64,000 bases of DNA, from NCBI GenBank assembly GCA_026122225.1, contig JANEZZ010002683.1, positions 682,001 to 746,000 on the forward strand, given 5' to 3'. Source of the DNA: Heloderma charlesbogerti. Taxonomy: Eukaryota; Chordata; Lepidosauria; Squamata; Helodermatidae. Below, one piece after another: positions 23,327-33,269 of the stretch; position 1 is the first letter of the stretch, and each line of letters opens with the position of its first letter. A program made the position numbers and the translations under genes. The notes beneath the pieces are model-generated. The model saw only the letters and a program-made list of their open reading frames with translations, searched no databases and had not been told where the DNA came from.

Positions 23327-24109
23327 TCACAAAGCAGTCAGCCAGTCTGAAGTTTACCAGAACTTTTCTTGAGGCTGCATGCAGAAAAAAGGGCATGATG
23401 AAAAGCCACAGCCTGCAGTTTGTGTTAAAATGGATAAAACCCTCCCTCTATGGCCATGCTCCATCTTTAAATAAACAAATATGATGCAATATGAGCAGCT
23501 CTAGAGCTCTTGTACCCTTGAATTACTATAACCTGTCCCCACAGAATTAATGGGCAGGACTCTCTTCCAGAACTGATGGGATCCCCCCCACACTCACACA
23601 CACGAAACAGGAAGGCTTCATCCCCAGTGCTTTTCTTTTTTTTACAGTTGTGAAGGTTTGAGGCCTACAGAGGCAAAAGGGGAAAAAAAAGGTCAGGCTT
23701 AGATGAGTTTCGGGTGTGTAATGGGGCCATGGTGGGCATGACTGGAAGCAAAACACCCTTTTCCCAGAAGGCGAACTCCGAGACTGAGGCCCTGTTCAGA
23801 CCTCATGCTGGCTTACTGTGGTCGCGTTTGGGAGATCCGCAGCTTGCCCACATGCATTGTCCGCCCTCTGCAGGGGGTGATGCGCCCCAGGGTGGGTTAC
23901 TGTGTCATCTGTTAGGGTCCACATTGTCCAATCCTGCCTCTCCATGGCAAAAGCATGGTGACCATGGAGACGGCCACCTAGAGCACCTGAAACTCCCCAT
24001 GATGCTCTAGACAATGCAGCCAGACCGTGTGGTCGATTGCTGTCACGTAGCGATGGATGGAGGGGCTGCGGTGGCTCTGGGATAAGCAGTGGCGGTGGTG
24101 AGAAAACAG
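23327..24109. other. No gene recognised
   Basis: Mixed to GC-rich sequence with no supported feature. Confidence 0.4.
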
Positions 24110-24429
24110 GAATTTAGTAGGGTTGTGCCCACTTCAGTCTGAGGCCCAAAGACAGAGTCAAAGCGGGCTGCTTTGGGTCACTTTGAGCCCCTTCTGAGGC
24201 AGAGCAGAGGAGCACAAAGTGACCCGGGGTGGGTCGGGGGCTCTTCAAAGCGCCCTGGTGGGCTTTGGAGCTTCAGCATCCCTGGCCCAGCCACACCGGT
24301 GCCTCCAGGTCCTTACCTGAAAGCTGCCCATTACCGTTGCCACCGCTGGCACCTCCGCCGCTGCCTCGGTTGCAGCCGCCACCGCTGCCATCACCGCCTC
24401 CAGCTCCTGCGGCCTGGGTGCACGCCAGG

Positions 24430-24522
24430 TCTCATTGCAGGGAGTCACCAGTTTTAAAATGGCAACTTCCTGGAAGTTCCTGGAAGTTTCCATTTTAAAA
24501 ATGGTGACTCCCTGCAATGAGA
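24430..24522. repeat. 93-bp palindrome in hAT-C
   Basis: The arm TCTCATTGCAGGGAGTCACC is mirrored by GGTGACTCCCTGCAATGAGA, with TTTTAAAATGG/CCATTTTAAAA inside and CTTCCTGGAAG sequence at the centre. Confidence 0.9.
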
Positions 24523-24554
24523 GCCGGCACACATCTAGGCCTCAGGAGCTGGCA

Positions 24555-25121
24555 TGCCAGGGGTGTTTCTGAGCACAGGGAGTGGGATAGCAGTTCAGAT
24601 TCAAAAGGAGAACTGCCAGACATGGGGGAGGTGTTTTCCCAGGCTAGTCCAGACATGACTGGGCCAGCTTCTCAGGTTACAAATGCCCAGCTGGCTGAGG
24701 ATGATGGTGCCTCCCCACACCCCCCCGTGAGAGGCAGCGAACAGAAGGAGGCAGGGTTTGGGGAGTCTGATCTAATAGATGCCAGGCACAGGCACAGAGC
24801 AAAGAGAGAGAAGGTGGGGCGGAACCTAGACAGTCTACCCGATTGGCCTTGCGTGAGAAGCTGCGTTCAGAAGCCTCACGAGAGAGAGGGACCTCCCCCC
24901 ATTAAGTTAGGCTAGTGAGACCACCTTCCTCTTCAAATGGCAGGCAACTCTCTTAACTTCCTTTTGAATTCCCCTGAAGGCATTCCTTTGTAGACTGAGA
25001 GTCACTGAGAATTTGCATCTGTATGACCTTGGTAGTAATGGATTAAAAGCTGTAGACTGAAGCATCTTGTCTGTGTTTGTCTTCGGCATTGAAATAAAGT
25101 GGGGGCTAAAGGAATCCTGAT
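24555..25121 (+). mobile_element. Solo-LTR-like segment related to the chromovirus LTR
   Basis: The start TGCCAGGGGTGTTTCTGAGC and the following ATAGCAGTTCAGATTC, then GATGCCAGGCACAGGCACAG, parallel the LTR at 25456 (TGTCAGGGTGGACACTGAGC; TAGTTCTGATTC; GACGCGCGACACCGACGCAG). AATAAA occurs near 25,092. The right end, near CTGATA, is uncertain. A possible 5-bp duplication, TGGCA/TGGCG, is imperfect. Confidence 0.55.
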
Positions 25122-25455
25122 ATGGCGGCAGTGATGACAGAGGCAGCAGTGGAGGCGGCAAGGTAAGGAGCTGGGAGTTTGTGCGGGGGCATCAGGGGTC
25201 CCCTGAAGCAGGATGTGGATGGCCGAGTCGGTTTGGGGGCTCCCCGAATCAGCCCGAGCCGCATCGGGCCCACCTCTGAAGCCACGAAGCAGCTTCCAAG
25301 TTGGATTGGGGGGTCCTGCACAGCCCTAGAATTTACGTACGGAGCAGGGATGGTTAAATAAACCATGGCATGCTGTGGTGTGGTTCCCAGTTGCATGAGG
25401 AGCACATGCGGTGTGGTTTTCCTTCCCCTCCCTATAGCATGGTTCTGCTACCCAC

Positions 25456-25985
25456 TGTCAGGGTGGACACTGAGCCCATAGAAGCGCAGAGTAGTTCTGA
25501 TTCTGAGGAAGAGCAGTTGCTCCTGGGAGGGGAGCGCGCTCCTCTTTCCCAGGGCCAACAGCTGACGGAGATTTCTCCCACCAGCATTCCTAGCTTAGAT
25601 AGCAGTCCTGGGAGTGACAGAGCGCGGGAAGCAGACTTGATGGACGCGCGACACCGACGCAGAGAGCGGCGCCAAATGGAGAGTGCAGAAAGGAGGCGTA
25701 GTGCCCGTTTGGTGCGCAAACAATGGCTGCACCCAGAGGATCCAAGGGAAAAGGGGAGGGACTCTCCCTAGTCCTTAAATTCAGGGGTCTGCCAGTAATT
25801 CCCTTTCAAACCGGGACCAACTGTTCCAACGTAGGGCATAGGTACTCTGCTGCTCATATCTAGTTGCTAACAGTAGAGTTGTTAAGTTGTAAAAGAGGAA
25901 TAAAGTTTTGAAAAGAATCCATTTGTCTGTGTCTGGACTTGGCTACTGGATTAGACTGAGAGAGGCCTCCAAGGAGCCCTTGACA
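25456..25985 (+). repeat. 5' LTR of Ty3/gypsy chromovirus, 530 bp
   Basis: It starts TGTCAGGG and ends CTTGACA, giving inverted TGTCA/TGACA ends. AATAAA lies at 25899-25904. Directly downstream is a candidate primer-binding site starting TGGTCCCCG at 25989. The same first 26 bases occur at 30469, where the 3' LTR starts. Confidence 0.9.
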
Positions 25986-26041
25986 GCCTGGTCCCCGTTC
26001 CTCTTTTTTTCCCCTCTCTCTCTCTCTTCTCCTATTGCCTT

Positions 26042-26914
26042 ATGGAGGGTGCCGGGGACCCAGCGGTGCAAGCTCTAGCGCAAGAGAACCAGATGCTCCG
26101 TGATCAGATGGCTCAACTGACAGCTGCTGTGCAGAATCTACAGGCTGTGGTTCAACCCCCTCCACCTCCGATTCCCCCCCGCCGCAAGTGCCCGGTGGCT
26201 TTGCCAGAGAAGTTTTCTGGTGAGAAAGGACTTTTTCAGATTTTCAGGGCCCAGTCAGAGCTGTACGTGCGTCTTAGGCCTGAGGATTTCCAGACGGAAC
26301 AGGTTTGTGTGGGTTTCATCATTAACCTACTCTCAGGCATGGCAGCTAAATGGGCTTCCGGGCTCCTCCTCGCTAATGACCCCCTGCTCGGGGACTATCA
26401 AGGTTTCATGACAGCCATGTCATGTTTTTTCAGTGACCCCCTGCACATGCAGATGGCTTCTCGGGAGATTCGCTGCCTCCGGCAGGGCAAGGACTCAGTT
26501 TCCAGCTACGTAACAACCTTTCGCTTGCTGATGCAGGATTTACAGTGGAATGATGCCACGCTAGTGGCTCAGTTTTTGGATGGTTTGAACAACGAGATCT
26601 TAGATGAGTTGGCGCGCACACCCAGCCCGCCTACTTTGGAGGAGCTCATCCAGACCTGCCTTCAGATAGATAGTCGGATGGAGGGGTGCCGGCAGACCCG
26701 GCGGGGCGCCGGGGGCCGGGATTTCTCTCCTCCCATTCCCCCACGTTTCCTGCCTCCTCCCCGACCCCCCACTCTAGTGCTGGGGGTGGAGGAGAACCCG
26801 ATGCAGCTGGGAGCTACCCGGGCCTCACTGCCGCCAGAGGAACTTGAGCGCCAGCGTGCTGAGCGTCGATGTTTTCGATGTGGAAAGCTGGGGCATTTCG
26901 CCAAGACCTGCTGA
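26042..26914 (+). CDS. gag: Chromovirus Gag
   Basis: An intact 290-codon frame from ATG to TGA. The N-terminus is a short coiled-coil-like stretch (QALAQENQMLRDQMAQLTAAVQ, about residues 10-35), followed by a proline-rich linker. A capsid-like domain spans about residues 50-215 (KFSGEKGLFQIFRAQ; LLSGMAAKWASGLL; REIRCLRQGKDSVSSYVTTF; FLDGLNNEILDEL). The extreme C-terminus carries one CCHC zinc knuckle, CFRCGKLGHFAKTC, after which the frame stops at once. Gag forms the particle and binds genomic RNA. Family affinity to Sushi-ichi/PEG10-type Gag is from remembered similarity. Confidence 0.88.
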   Translation: MEGAGDPAVQALAQENQMLRDQMAQLTAAVQNLQAVVQPPPPPIPPRRKCPVALPEKFSGEKGLFQIFRAQSELYVRLRPEDFQTEQVCVGFIINLLSGMAAKWASGLLLANDPLLGDYQGFMTAMSCFFSDPLHMQMASREIRCLRQGKDSVSSYVTTFRLLMQDLQWNDATLVAQFLDGLNNEILDELARTPSPPTLEELIQTCLQIDSRMEGCRQTRRGAGGRDFSPPIPPRFLPPPRPPTLVLGVEENPMQLGATRASLPPEELERQRAERRCFRCGKLGHFAKTC

Positions 26915-29900
26915 GTTAAATCCACAGCTCCGCTGCCTCCTCCTCCTCTCCTTCCCACTCCTCCTCCTCCTCGTCCCCAGGCCTGACTAGACTGCCCCCC
27001 AAGCTTGTTGGGGGTCTCCAGTGTGGGGGTCAGTTCCCCACCAGGTGGGTGCCTTCCCCCCCACCCTCCCATCTGCTGTTGCATGTTCACCTCTGCTCCT
27101 CCCAGTGGGGTGGGGTGGAGGCCCTAGCTTTAGTGGACTCGGGGCTACAACCAGTTTCATGGATGAGACCTTCGCCCTTTTCCACAAGATTCCTACCCTG
27201 CCCCTTCCTGCCCCCTTGGCAGTGGAGATCATTGATGGGCGTCCTCTCTCTTCGGGCGCGGTGACCCCTATTACAGTTCCGCTCACTCTGCGCACCCAGT
27301 CCCACGTTGAGCAGATTCAGTTTCACTTGGCCAAGGCTCCCCAATACCCAATTGTACTGGGTGTTTCCTGGCTCTCTAAGCACAACCCTCAGATTTCTTG
27401 GGGGCTTCAGAAAGTGGAGTTTGCGTCTCCCTACTGCTGGGAGCATTGCCTCCCGGAGGAGGCGCCAGTCCCAGCCCAGGCCTTAACCCTTTCCTCCCCC
27501 TCCTTGTCTGCTTCTGGCAGTCCTTCAGCTACCGTCATCCTCCCAGAGAAGTATGCAGCTTTTCGGGATGTGTTTGACAAGAAGGAGGCTGACTGGCTTC
27601 CCCTCCACCGCCCTTTTGACTGTGCCATTAAACTCATTCTGGGGCAACCATCCCCGCTGGCCGGCTGTATTCGATGTCGGAGCCGGAACTTCGAGCTCTG
27701 CGGGAGTTTTTGGACAAAAATCTCAAACGCGGTTTCATTCGCCTGTCTTCCTCCCCCACCTGCGCTCCTACTTTCTTTGTGGCCGAACGATCTGGAGAGC
27801 TCCGCCCAGTGCACGATTTCAGAAATCTAAATTCGGTCTCCATTCCTGACAAGTACCCCCTCCCCCTCATACCTGAGATGCTGGAGCACCTGGGGCGAGC
27901 CAAGATTTTCACCATGTTGGACCCGCGTAACGCATACAATCTCATTCGCATCCGGGAGGGGGATGAGTGGAAGACCAGTTTCGGGACCAGGTACGGAGCG
28001 TATGAATACCTAGTAATGCCTTTTGGGCTCGCCTGCACCCCCCCCACTTTTTCGCGTTTTATGAATGCCATCTTCCGGGGCTATTTGGACACTTTCCTCA
28101 TTGTTTATCTCGATGATTTACTTATATTTTCTGAGGACACCCATGCCCATCAGCTTCATGCCTCCGCCGTCCTCCAGCGCCTCCGCGAGAACCATCTTTA
28201 TGCCAAGCTGGAGAAATGTGCGTTTGACCTAACCTCTTTGGACTTTCTTGGCTACATTATTTCACCTGGATGGATCCTGCAAAGGTCCAGGCTGTCCTCT
28301 CCTGGCAGGCTCCATCCACTAAGAAGGACTTGCAACGTTTTCTGGGTTTTGCTAATTTTTACAGAACGTTCCTGCCCAGTTTTGCTTGGCTGACTTCTCC
28401 TCTCACAGACCTCCTTAAGGGCAAGAAATCTCCTTTTCATTGGACGGCATCTGCCCAACAGGCTTTCGAGGAACTTAAGAAGCTTTTCAGTTCTGAGCCG
28501 ATCCTGTTACATCCCGACCTGAGGAAGACTTTTGTAGTGCGGACCGATGCCTCTGACTTCGCGGTGGGGGCGGTGCTCTTTCAGCCAGATCGAGAGGGCA
28601 GCGGGCTGCAACCCTGCGCGTACCACTCCAGGAAACTGACCATGTCTGAGAGGAATTATACCATCTGGGAGAAGGAACTGTTGGCCATCAACTCCGCTTT
28701 GGAGACCTGGCGTCATCTCCTGGAGAGGGCGCAGCACCCAGTCGAAGTTAGAACTGACCATTGCAACCTCGAACATCTTCAGACAGCCTGTGCCTTAAAC
28801 CAGCGGCAGATTAGGTGGTCGCTTTTTTTTCTCAGTTCCACCTTAAGATTTGCCATGTGAAAGCCTCAGACAACCTACAAGCTCTTTCTCGTAAGCCTGA
28901 CCTCCAGCCAGGGAGTGAGGAAAATCCCCCCCCCTCTGATTCTTCCCCCCCAAGGCCTGGCGGCAGCTGCGGTACCTCATTCTTGGGAGGAGCTCCTTCT
29001 CTCTGCACAGGCTCAGGATGCTTTTGCTCGCACAAAGGTGGAGGAATTGGGGCTAGCCTCTGCCCCCCCCCCACTCTACCCCCTTCTCTTTGCGAGGTGG
29101 CCTGCTTTACCATTCTGGCCAGGTCTATGTGCCTTCTAGACCCCTCCGCAATAAGGTCCTCCATCAGTGCCACGACTCCCCCACAGCTGGGCATTTTGGT
29201 GTCACCAAGACCCTGCATGGAGTGATGAGGGATTTTTGGTGGCCTCGTGTGTGTCAGGATGTCAAGTCCTGTGTCGCCTCCTGCCCAACCTGCCAGCGGG
29301 CGAAGGCCCCCTCAGGCAAGCCCACAGGCTTGCTTCACCCCCTGCCTACCCCCTCAGGACCTTGGAAATTGCTCTCCCTTGACTTCATCACTGACTTGCC
29401 TCGCTCACACGGTAAGACCACTATTCTGGTGGTGGTGGATTTGTTTTCTAAGATGGCCCATTTCATCCCCTGCTCTGGGTTGCCCACAGCCAGGGAGACG
29501 GCAGAGCTGTTCGTGGCACATGTTTTCCGCCTCCGTGGATGGCCCGAGGGTCTCATTTCAGATAGGGGGGGCCAATTCACTGCCCATTTCTGGAGGGAGC
29601 TACTTGCGTTGCTCCATGTGACGCTCCGTCTTTCCTCTGCCCACCATCCACAGACGGATGGTCAGACCGAGCACACCAATGCGACTCTGGAGCAATATCT
29701 GCACTGTTATGTCAATTACCAGCAGGATGACTGGTTTTCCTTGCTGCCTCTCGCAGAATTTGCTTATAACAATGCCTGCCATGCTTTCACCCACCAAACT
29801 CCATTTTTTGCCAATTTTGGTTACCACCCCAAGGGCTTCCCATCCACCCTAGCTCCCTCTTCGGTGCCAGCGGCCCAGGACTTTTTAGAGGAGTTGCGAG

Positions 29901-30410
29901 CGGTACACCACCTCTTATGGGACCCCCTTGAGCAAGCCAAGACAGCCTACAAGGCCTCTATAGACCGGCGGCACCAGCCGGGTCCATCTTTGCAACCGGG
30001 GGACTGGGTTTGGTTGTCCACCCAATACTTCCCCTCTCACTCGCCCACAAGGAAGCTCGCGCCACGCCACACGGGGCCTTTCCAGATTACGGCCCAGATT
30101 AACCCTGTTGCTTTTCGCCTGGCTCTCCCCCCCTCCATGAAGATCCATCCTGTTTTTCATCGGTCCTTGCTGTCCCCCCTGGTTTCTGGCGACCCTCATC
30201 GCTCAGTTGGCTCCCCCCCCCCGCCACCAGTGCTGGTGGAGGGGGAAGAGGAGTTTGAGGTCGTGGAGATTCTGGACTCCCGCCTTTCTCGTGGCCGCTT
30301 GCAATATCTGGTGGAATGGAAGGGGTACGGGCCTGATGAGCGGTCCTGGGAGCCCGCGGAAAATGTGCATGCTCCGTTGCTGCTGAGGCACTTCCACCAG
30401 CTGTACCCCC
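26915..30410 (+). pseudogene. pol: Chromovirus Pol: protease, RT, RNase H, integrase, chromodomain
   Basis: The protease has ALVDSG at about 27,120-27,140, cut by a frameshift inside the motif. RT is at 27674-28262 with RPVHDFRNLN, MPFGLACTPPTF and the catalytic YLDD. RNase H is at 28270-28900 with RTDASDFAVGAVLF and YTIWEKELLAI. Integrase is at 29090-30200 with the HHCC zinc region, then [16 protein letters not shown] and an E in the expected third position (TLEQYL). A chromodomain lies at 30,255-30,405 ([27 protein letters not shown]), which defines chromoviruses. Frame changes occur near 27138, 27665, 28265, 28828, 28940 and 29080. Only the integrase-chromodomain frame is long and open. 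Not functional as a whole. Confidence 0.92.
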
Positions 30411-30468
30411 ACAAACCCAGGGCCCCAGGGGAGGAGCAGGAGGGGGGGCCTCATGGGAGCGGGGATGA

Positions 30469-30494
30469 TGTCAGGGTGGACACTGAGCCCATAG
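30469..30494 (+). repeat. 3' LTR remnant, 26 bp
   Basis: TGTCAGGGTGGACACTGAGC and the next six bases are identical to the 5' LTR start. The sequence then switches abruptly to hAT-A interior. Confidence 0.9.
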
Positions 30495-30826
30495 TAGTCT
30501 ACATAAATCTTTACGTAGACTACCGAGACCAAATAAGGAACGCAAATGGCAGGGCGCCACCATTTGCATACGTGCTTTTTTTTTTTTTTCAAAGTCAGCC
30601 GTGATAGGCTACGTTAATCGTTACGTAGCCTATCACGGGGTTTTTTTTTTTTTTACACTTTGTTTTGCGGCCGGGGAGACGGGGCACTTCTCCCCAGCCT
30701 GAATTTCGGCCAGGCGAGGCGGGACGCCTCCCCCCCTCGCCTGAACTTCGGGGGGAGAAGCGAAGCGCCTCCCCCCCACCGCGAAGCACCCCTGTGAAAA
30801 GGTAAGTGACTTTCGTACATCCCTAC
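30495..30826 (+). mobile_element. hAT-A copy 4, right half only
   Basis: It starts in the TAGTCTACRTAAATC hairpin of the family A core and continues through the AAATGGC module, one GATAGGCTACGTTAATCG hairpin, the GC-rich part and GGTAAGTGACTTTCGTAC to CATCCCTA. The left half is missing, so no duplication can be tested. Confidence 0.88.
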
Positions 30827-30896
30827 TATGAGGGGGCCGGATTCTTAGAATCCAGCCCCCCCCCCCGAATCCCTGGTGGAATTTTCCGCCATCCCT
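30827..30896 (+). mobile_element. hAT-B terminal fragment fused to copy 4
   Basis: GGCCGGATTCTTAGAATCC, then GGTGGAATTTTCCGCC and CATCCCTA, is the terminal ~70 bp of family B (compare 40200-40267). It directly follows the end of hAT-A copy 4. Confidence 0.75.
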
Positions 30897-32080
30897 AACT
30901 GCAGGGCTATTGAGTCAGAACTATGGTAGTGCTGAGTCTTGTAAGATTCTGCAATAAAGTGCATGAAACAGACTCTGTTGAATGAAGAGTTCATTTTTCT
31001 AGGAGGAGCCACCTGCCTCCTACAGGCCGTGCTGGAAAAAGAACCCCTTGTTGTTGGCTATGACTTTAAGATGACTGATGGTACTTAAGAGACCCTAGGC
31101 CTCCACTGTGTTTTGTATTCAAAGAAATAGTTTTAGCTAAGTTCTATGACACTGTGTCTATTTTGGAGGGAGGCCATAGAAACTACTGAATCTCTGTTAC
31201 GACATGATCCTGAGCACCATGTAGTGGTGCCGGAGATGTGTAAAAAATAGAGGGGGAACCTTGTTTTGTTTGTTTGTTTGTTTGTTTGTTTCTTTTTAGC
31301 GTGCCTCCCATTACAGGGATGGGATTCTATATGCTGAGCTTCTGTCTCGTTATGCACTGGTATATGCCACACCACTTTGCACAATACGGTTTATATAATT
31401 ACACTAGATTAAGAACAAGAAAAAAATTTCATGAGATAGAAGTTCAGAAGGTGTTTACATAGGCGGCAAATAGCACCTGTTGACGTTGTGCCTGGCAGAC
31501 AGGACAGTGGAAGCAGGAGAGAAGAAAGGAAACTAAAGCTTGATGCAAAGCCTACTCAGATGTCAACCCTGTGCTTCTGGAAAAAGGCAATGGGAGGCTG
31601 GAACTGCAGCTGCTATAAACAAAATCCCATGCAAGTTACTTAGATGTAAGCCTTACTGGCAGGTTCGCCCTCCATTTCCTGGAACCACCACCTGCCCCAT
31701 ATTCTTTCTTAAATGTACATTTGATTTTGTTGAATAGGATTTATTCTCTAGTCTGGCAGAATAAAATTGCGGCAACTGTTTGCAATCCACACCTTTCATT
31801 CTAAACTGCATCAGGGGGTTCCAATAAACACCTCTAGACCTTCCCTATTTAATGATAATTCAGCACAAAGAAGCCCTCTGCATAACTCTCAAGATGACTC
31901 CCTATTTTAGGAATTTTGGTTATTCCTAATGAAAGTATGACCCTACTTTTGATTTGTTCTATTTACCAAAAACAGTTACTTGCATGTATTGTTAGTTTGA
32001 GGTGTACACTTAATAATAATAATAATAATAATAGGTTGTAGTGCAGTACAACTGCAGGTTGTAGTGAAATCACTATTACC
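30897..32080. other. No gene; microsatellites
   Basis: A (GTTT)n run lies at 31264-31291 and an (AAT)n run at 32013-32033. A GCAATAAAGTGCATG stretch near 30,950 could be the end of another LTR, but this is not supported further. Confidence 0.4.
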
Positions 32081-32340
32081 TAGGGATGGACTCCAATGAG
32101 GCTGGATTCTTTGGAATCCGGCCCCCCAGAGTCTGTGGCAGAATGGACTAACTCCCCGCCACCCCCCAAAATCCCCCCAGGATGGAACCTACCTGGAGGT
32201 GGCTGGTCCAGGTCGCTGTCTTCGTTCCACAGCCATCTGCTGCTGGGCTGCGGAACAAAATGGTGTCCGGTGTAGGGGACGCCATTTGCATCCCTGCCAT
32301 TGGCCGTGAATGTAAATATTTACATAGTTTCAGCTAATTT
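32081..32340. mobile_element. hAT-B, left end fragment
   Basis: It starts TAGGGATGGACTCC and carries the family B pair GGCTGGATTCTTTGGAATCC, an outward donor-like site (minus strand, AGGTAGGTTCC near 32190) and ATTTACATAG hairpin remnants. The right end is missing; it runs into LINE sequence. Confidence 0.7.
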
Positions 32341-32389
32341 CTTATTTCTTAATTTAGCTAATTTTTATGTAGTTTTTAGCTAATTTACA

Positions 32390-32760
32390 TAAGAAGAGCC
32401 ATCCTGGATCAGACCAAGGGTCCATTTAGACCAGCATTCTGTTCACACAGTGGCCAACCAGCTGCCCACGAGAAACTCACAAGCAGGACATGAGTGCAAC
32501 AGCACCCTCCTGCCCAGGTTCCCCAGCAACTTTTGTAATAGGCATACTGACTCTTATACTGGAGGTACCTATAGCCATCATGACGAGTAGCCCTTGATAC
32601 CCTTATCCTCCATGAATTTGTCCAATGCCCCTTTAAAGCCATCCAAATTAGTGGCCATCACTACATCTTGTGGCAGTGAATTCCATAGTTTAACTATGTG
32701 CTGTGTGAAGAAGTACTTCCTCTTAGCTGTCCTGGATCTCCCAATACAAAACTGTAGCCA
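32390..32760 (-). mobile_element. CR1-group LINE, 3' end (same family as 40.3 kb)
   Basis: The minus strand encodes FFTQHIVKLWNSLPQDVVMA and TNLDGFKGALDKFMEDKGIKG, then a 3' tail with CTGGTCTAAATGGACC and GATCCAGGATGGCTCTTCTT. The plus-strand copy at 40.3-41.3 kb has the same protein and tail. Confidence 0.8.
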
Positions 32761-33189
32761 AACACACTGCAAAAAGCTTTCTAAGTTTAGTTTCAGGAGC
32801 ATGGCTTTCGTAAAACAGATTAAAGTATCTTACCTACATAACATTTTTGAGCTGTAGCAAAAGACTAGAGAGTCAGGAAGAGGACAGGTGTTTCAGTCCC
32901 TCCCTATGAGGACGGGTGTTTTGACCTAACTTTGCTCAGCTCTGTCTCTTATATTTATATGATTTCTTATGAGCTGCTTATGTGATATTATTGCAAGGAA
33001 TGGAACTCCGACTCAATACACTTTAACAATCAACTATTATTCTTTTGTCCTGCAAAATGCTAAGATTAGAATGCAAAGATGTCTGGGGCAAATATTTGTC
33101 ATAGCCCGTTTGCTGGGCTTGCTTAAAAGGGCTTTCTCCTGTGTAGTTCCCAAACTGTGGAATTATCAGTGATGATGTTGTGCAAAGTC
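32761..33189. other. No gene recognised
   Basis: No supported feature. Confidence 0.4.
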
Positions 33190-33269
33190 ATAATAGAATC
33201 ATAGAATAGTAGTGTTGGAAGGGGCCTATAAGACCATCGAGTGTAACCCCCTGTTCAATGCAGGAGTCC

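Larger units (their letters stand above)
24118..25328. mobile_element. hAT-C element, 1211 bp, containing a solo LTR
   Basis: It begins TAGGGTTGTGCC and ends GCACAGCCCTA, with duplication GAATTTAG/GAATTTAC (one mismatch) at 24110-24117 and 25329-25336. Both GC-rich flanks hold ATG-led frames running outward into donor-like sites: ATG 24391 minus to CAG/GTAAGG (24316), and ATG 25122 plus to AAG/GTAAGG (25163). The interior contains a 93-bp palindrome and a solo-LTR-like segment. Confidence 0.8.
25456..30494 (+). mobile_element. Ty3/gypsy chromovirus, 3' LTR truncated
   Basis: Order: LTR, gag, protease, reverse transcriptase, RNase H, integrase, chromodomain, purine-rich tract (about 30428-30466), 3' LTR remnant. 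The gag resembles that of the Sushi-ichi-type elements from which mammalian PEG10/RTL genes derive. Pol is broken by at least five frameshifts. The 3' LTR keeps only 26 bases before hAT-A sequence begins at 30495. Confidence 0.93.

Noticed and set aside
24517..24915. 132-codon frame between hAT-C parts
   Set aside because: It lies in a solo-LTR-like segment and has no recognisable protein.
25370..25771. 133-codon frame with an acidic/arginine-rich peptide
   Set aside because: It covers the 5' LTR; similar sequence recurs in the solo LTR, so it is not a gene.
28915..29139. Separate small gene in the gypsy region
   Set aside because: The frame is the linker between RNase H and integrase in a shifted frame of the same pol pseudogene.
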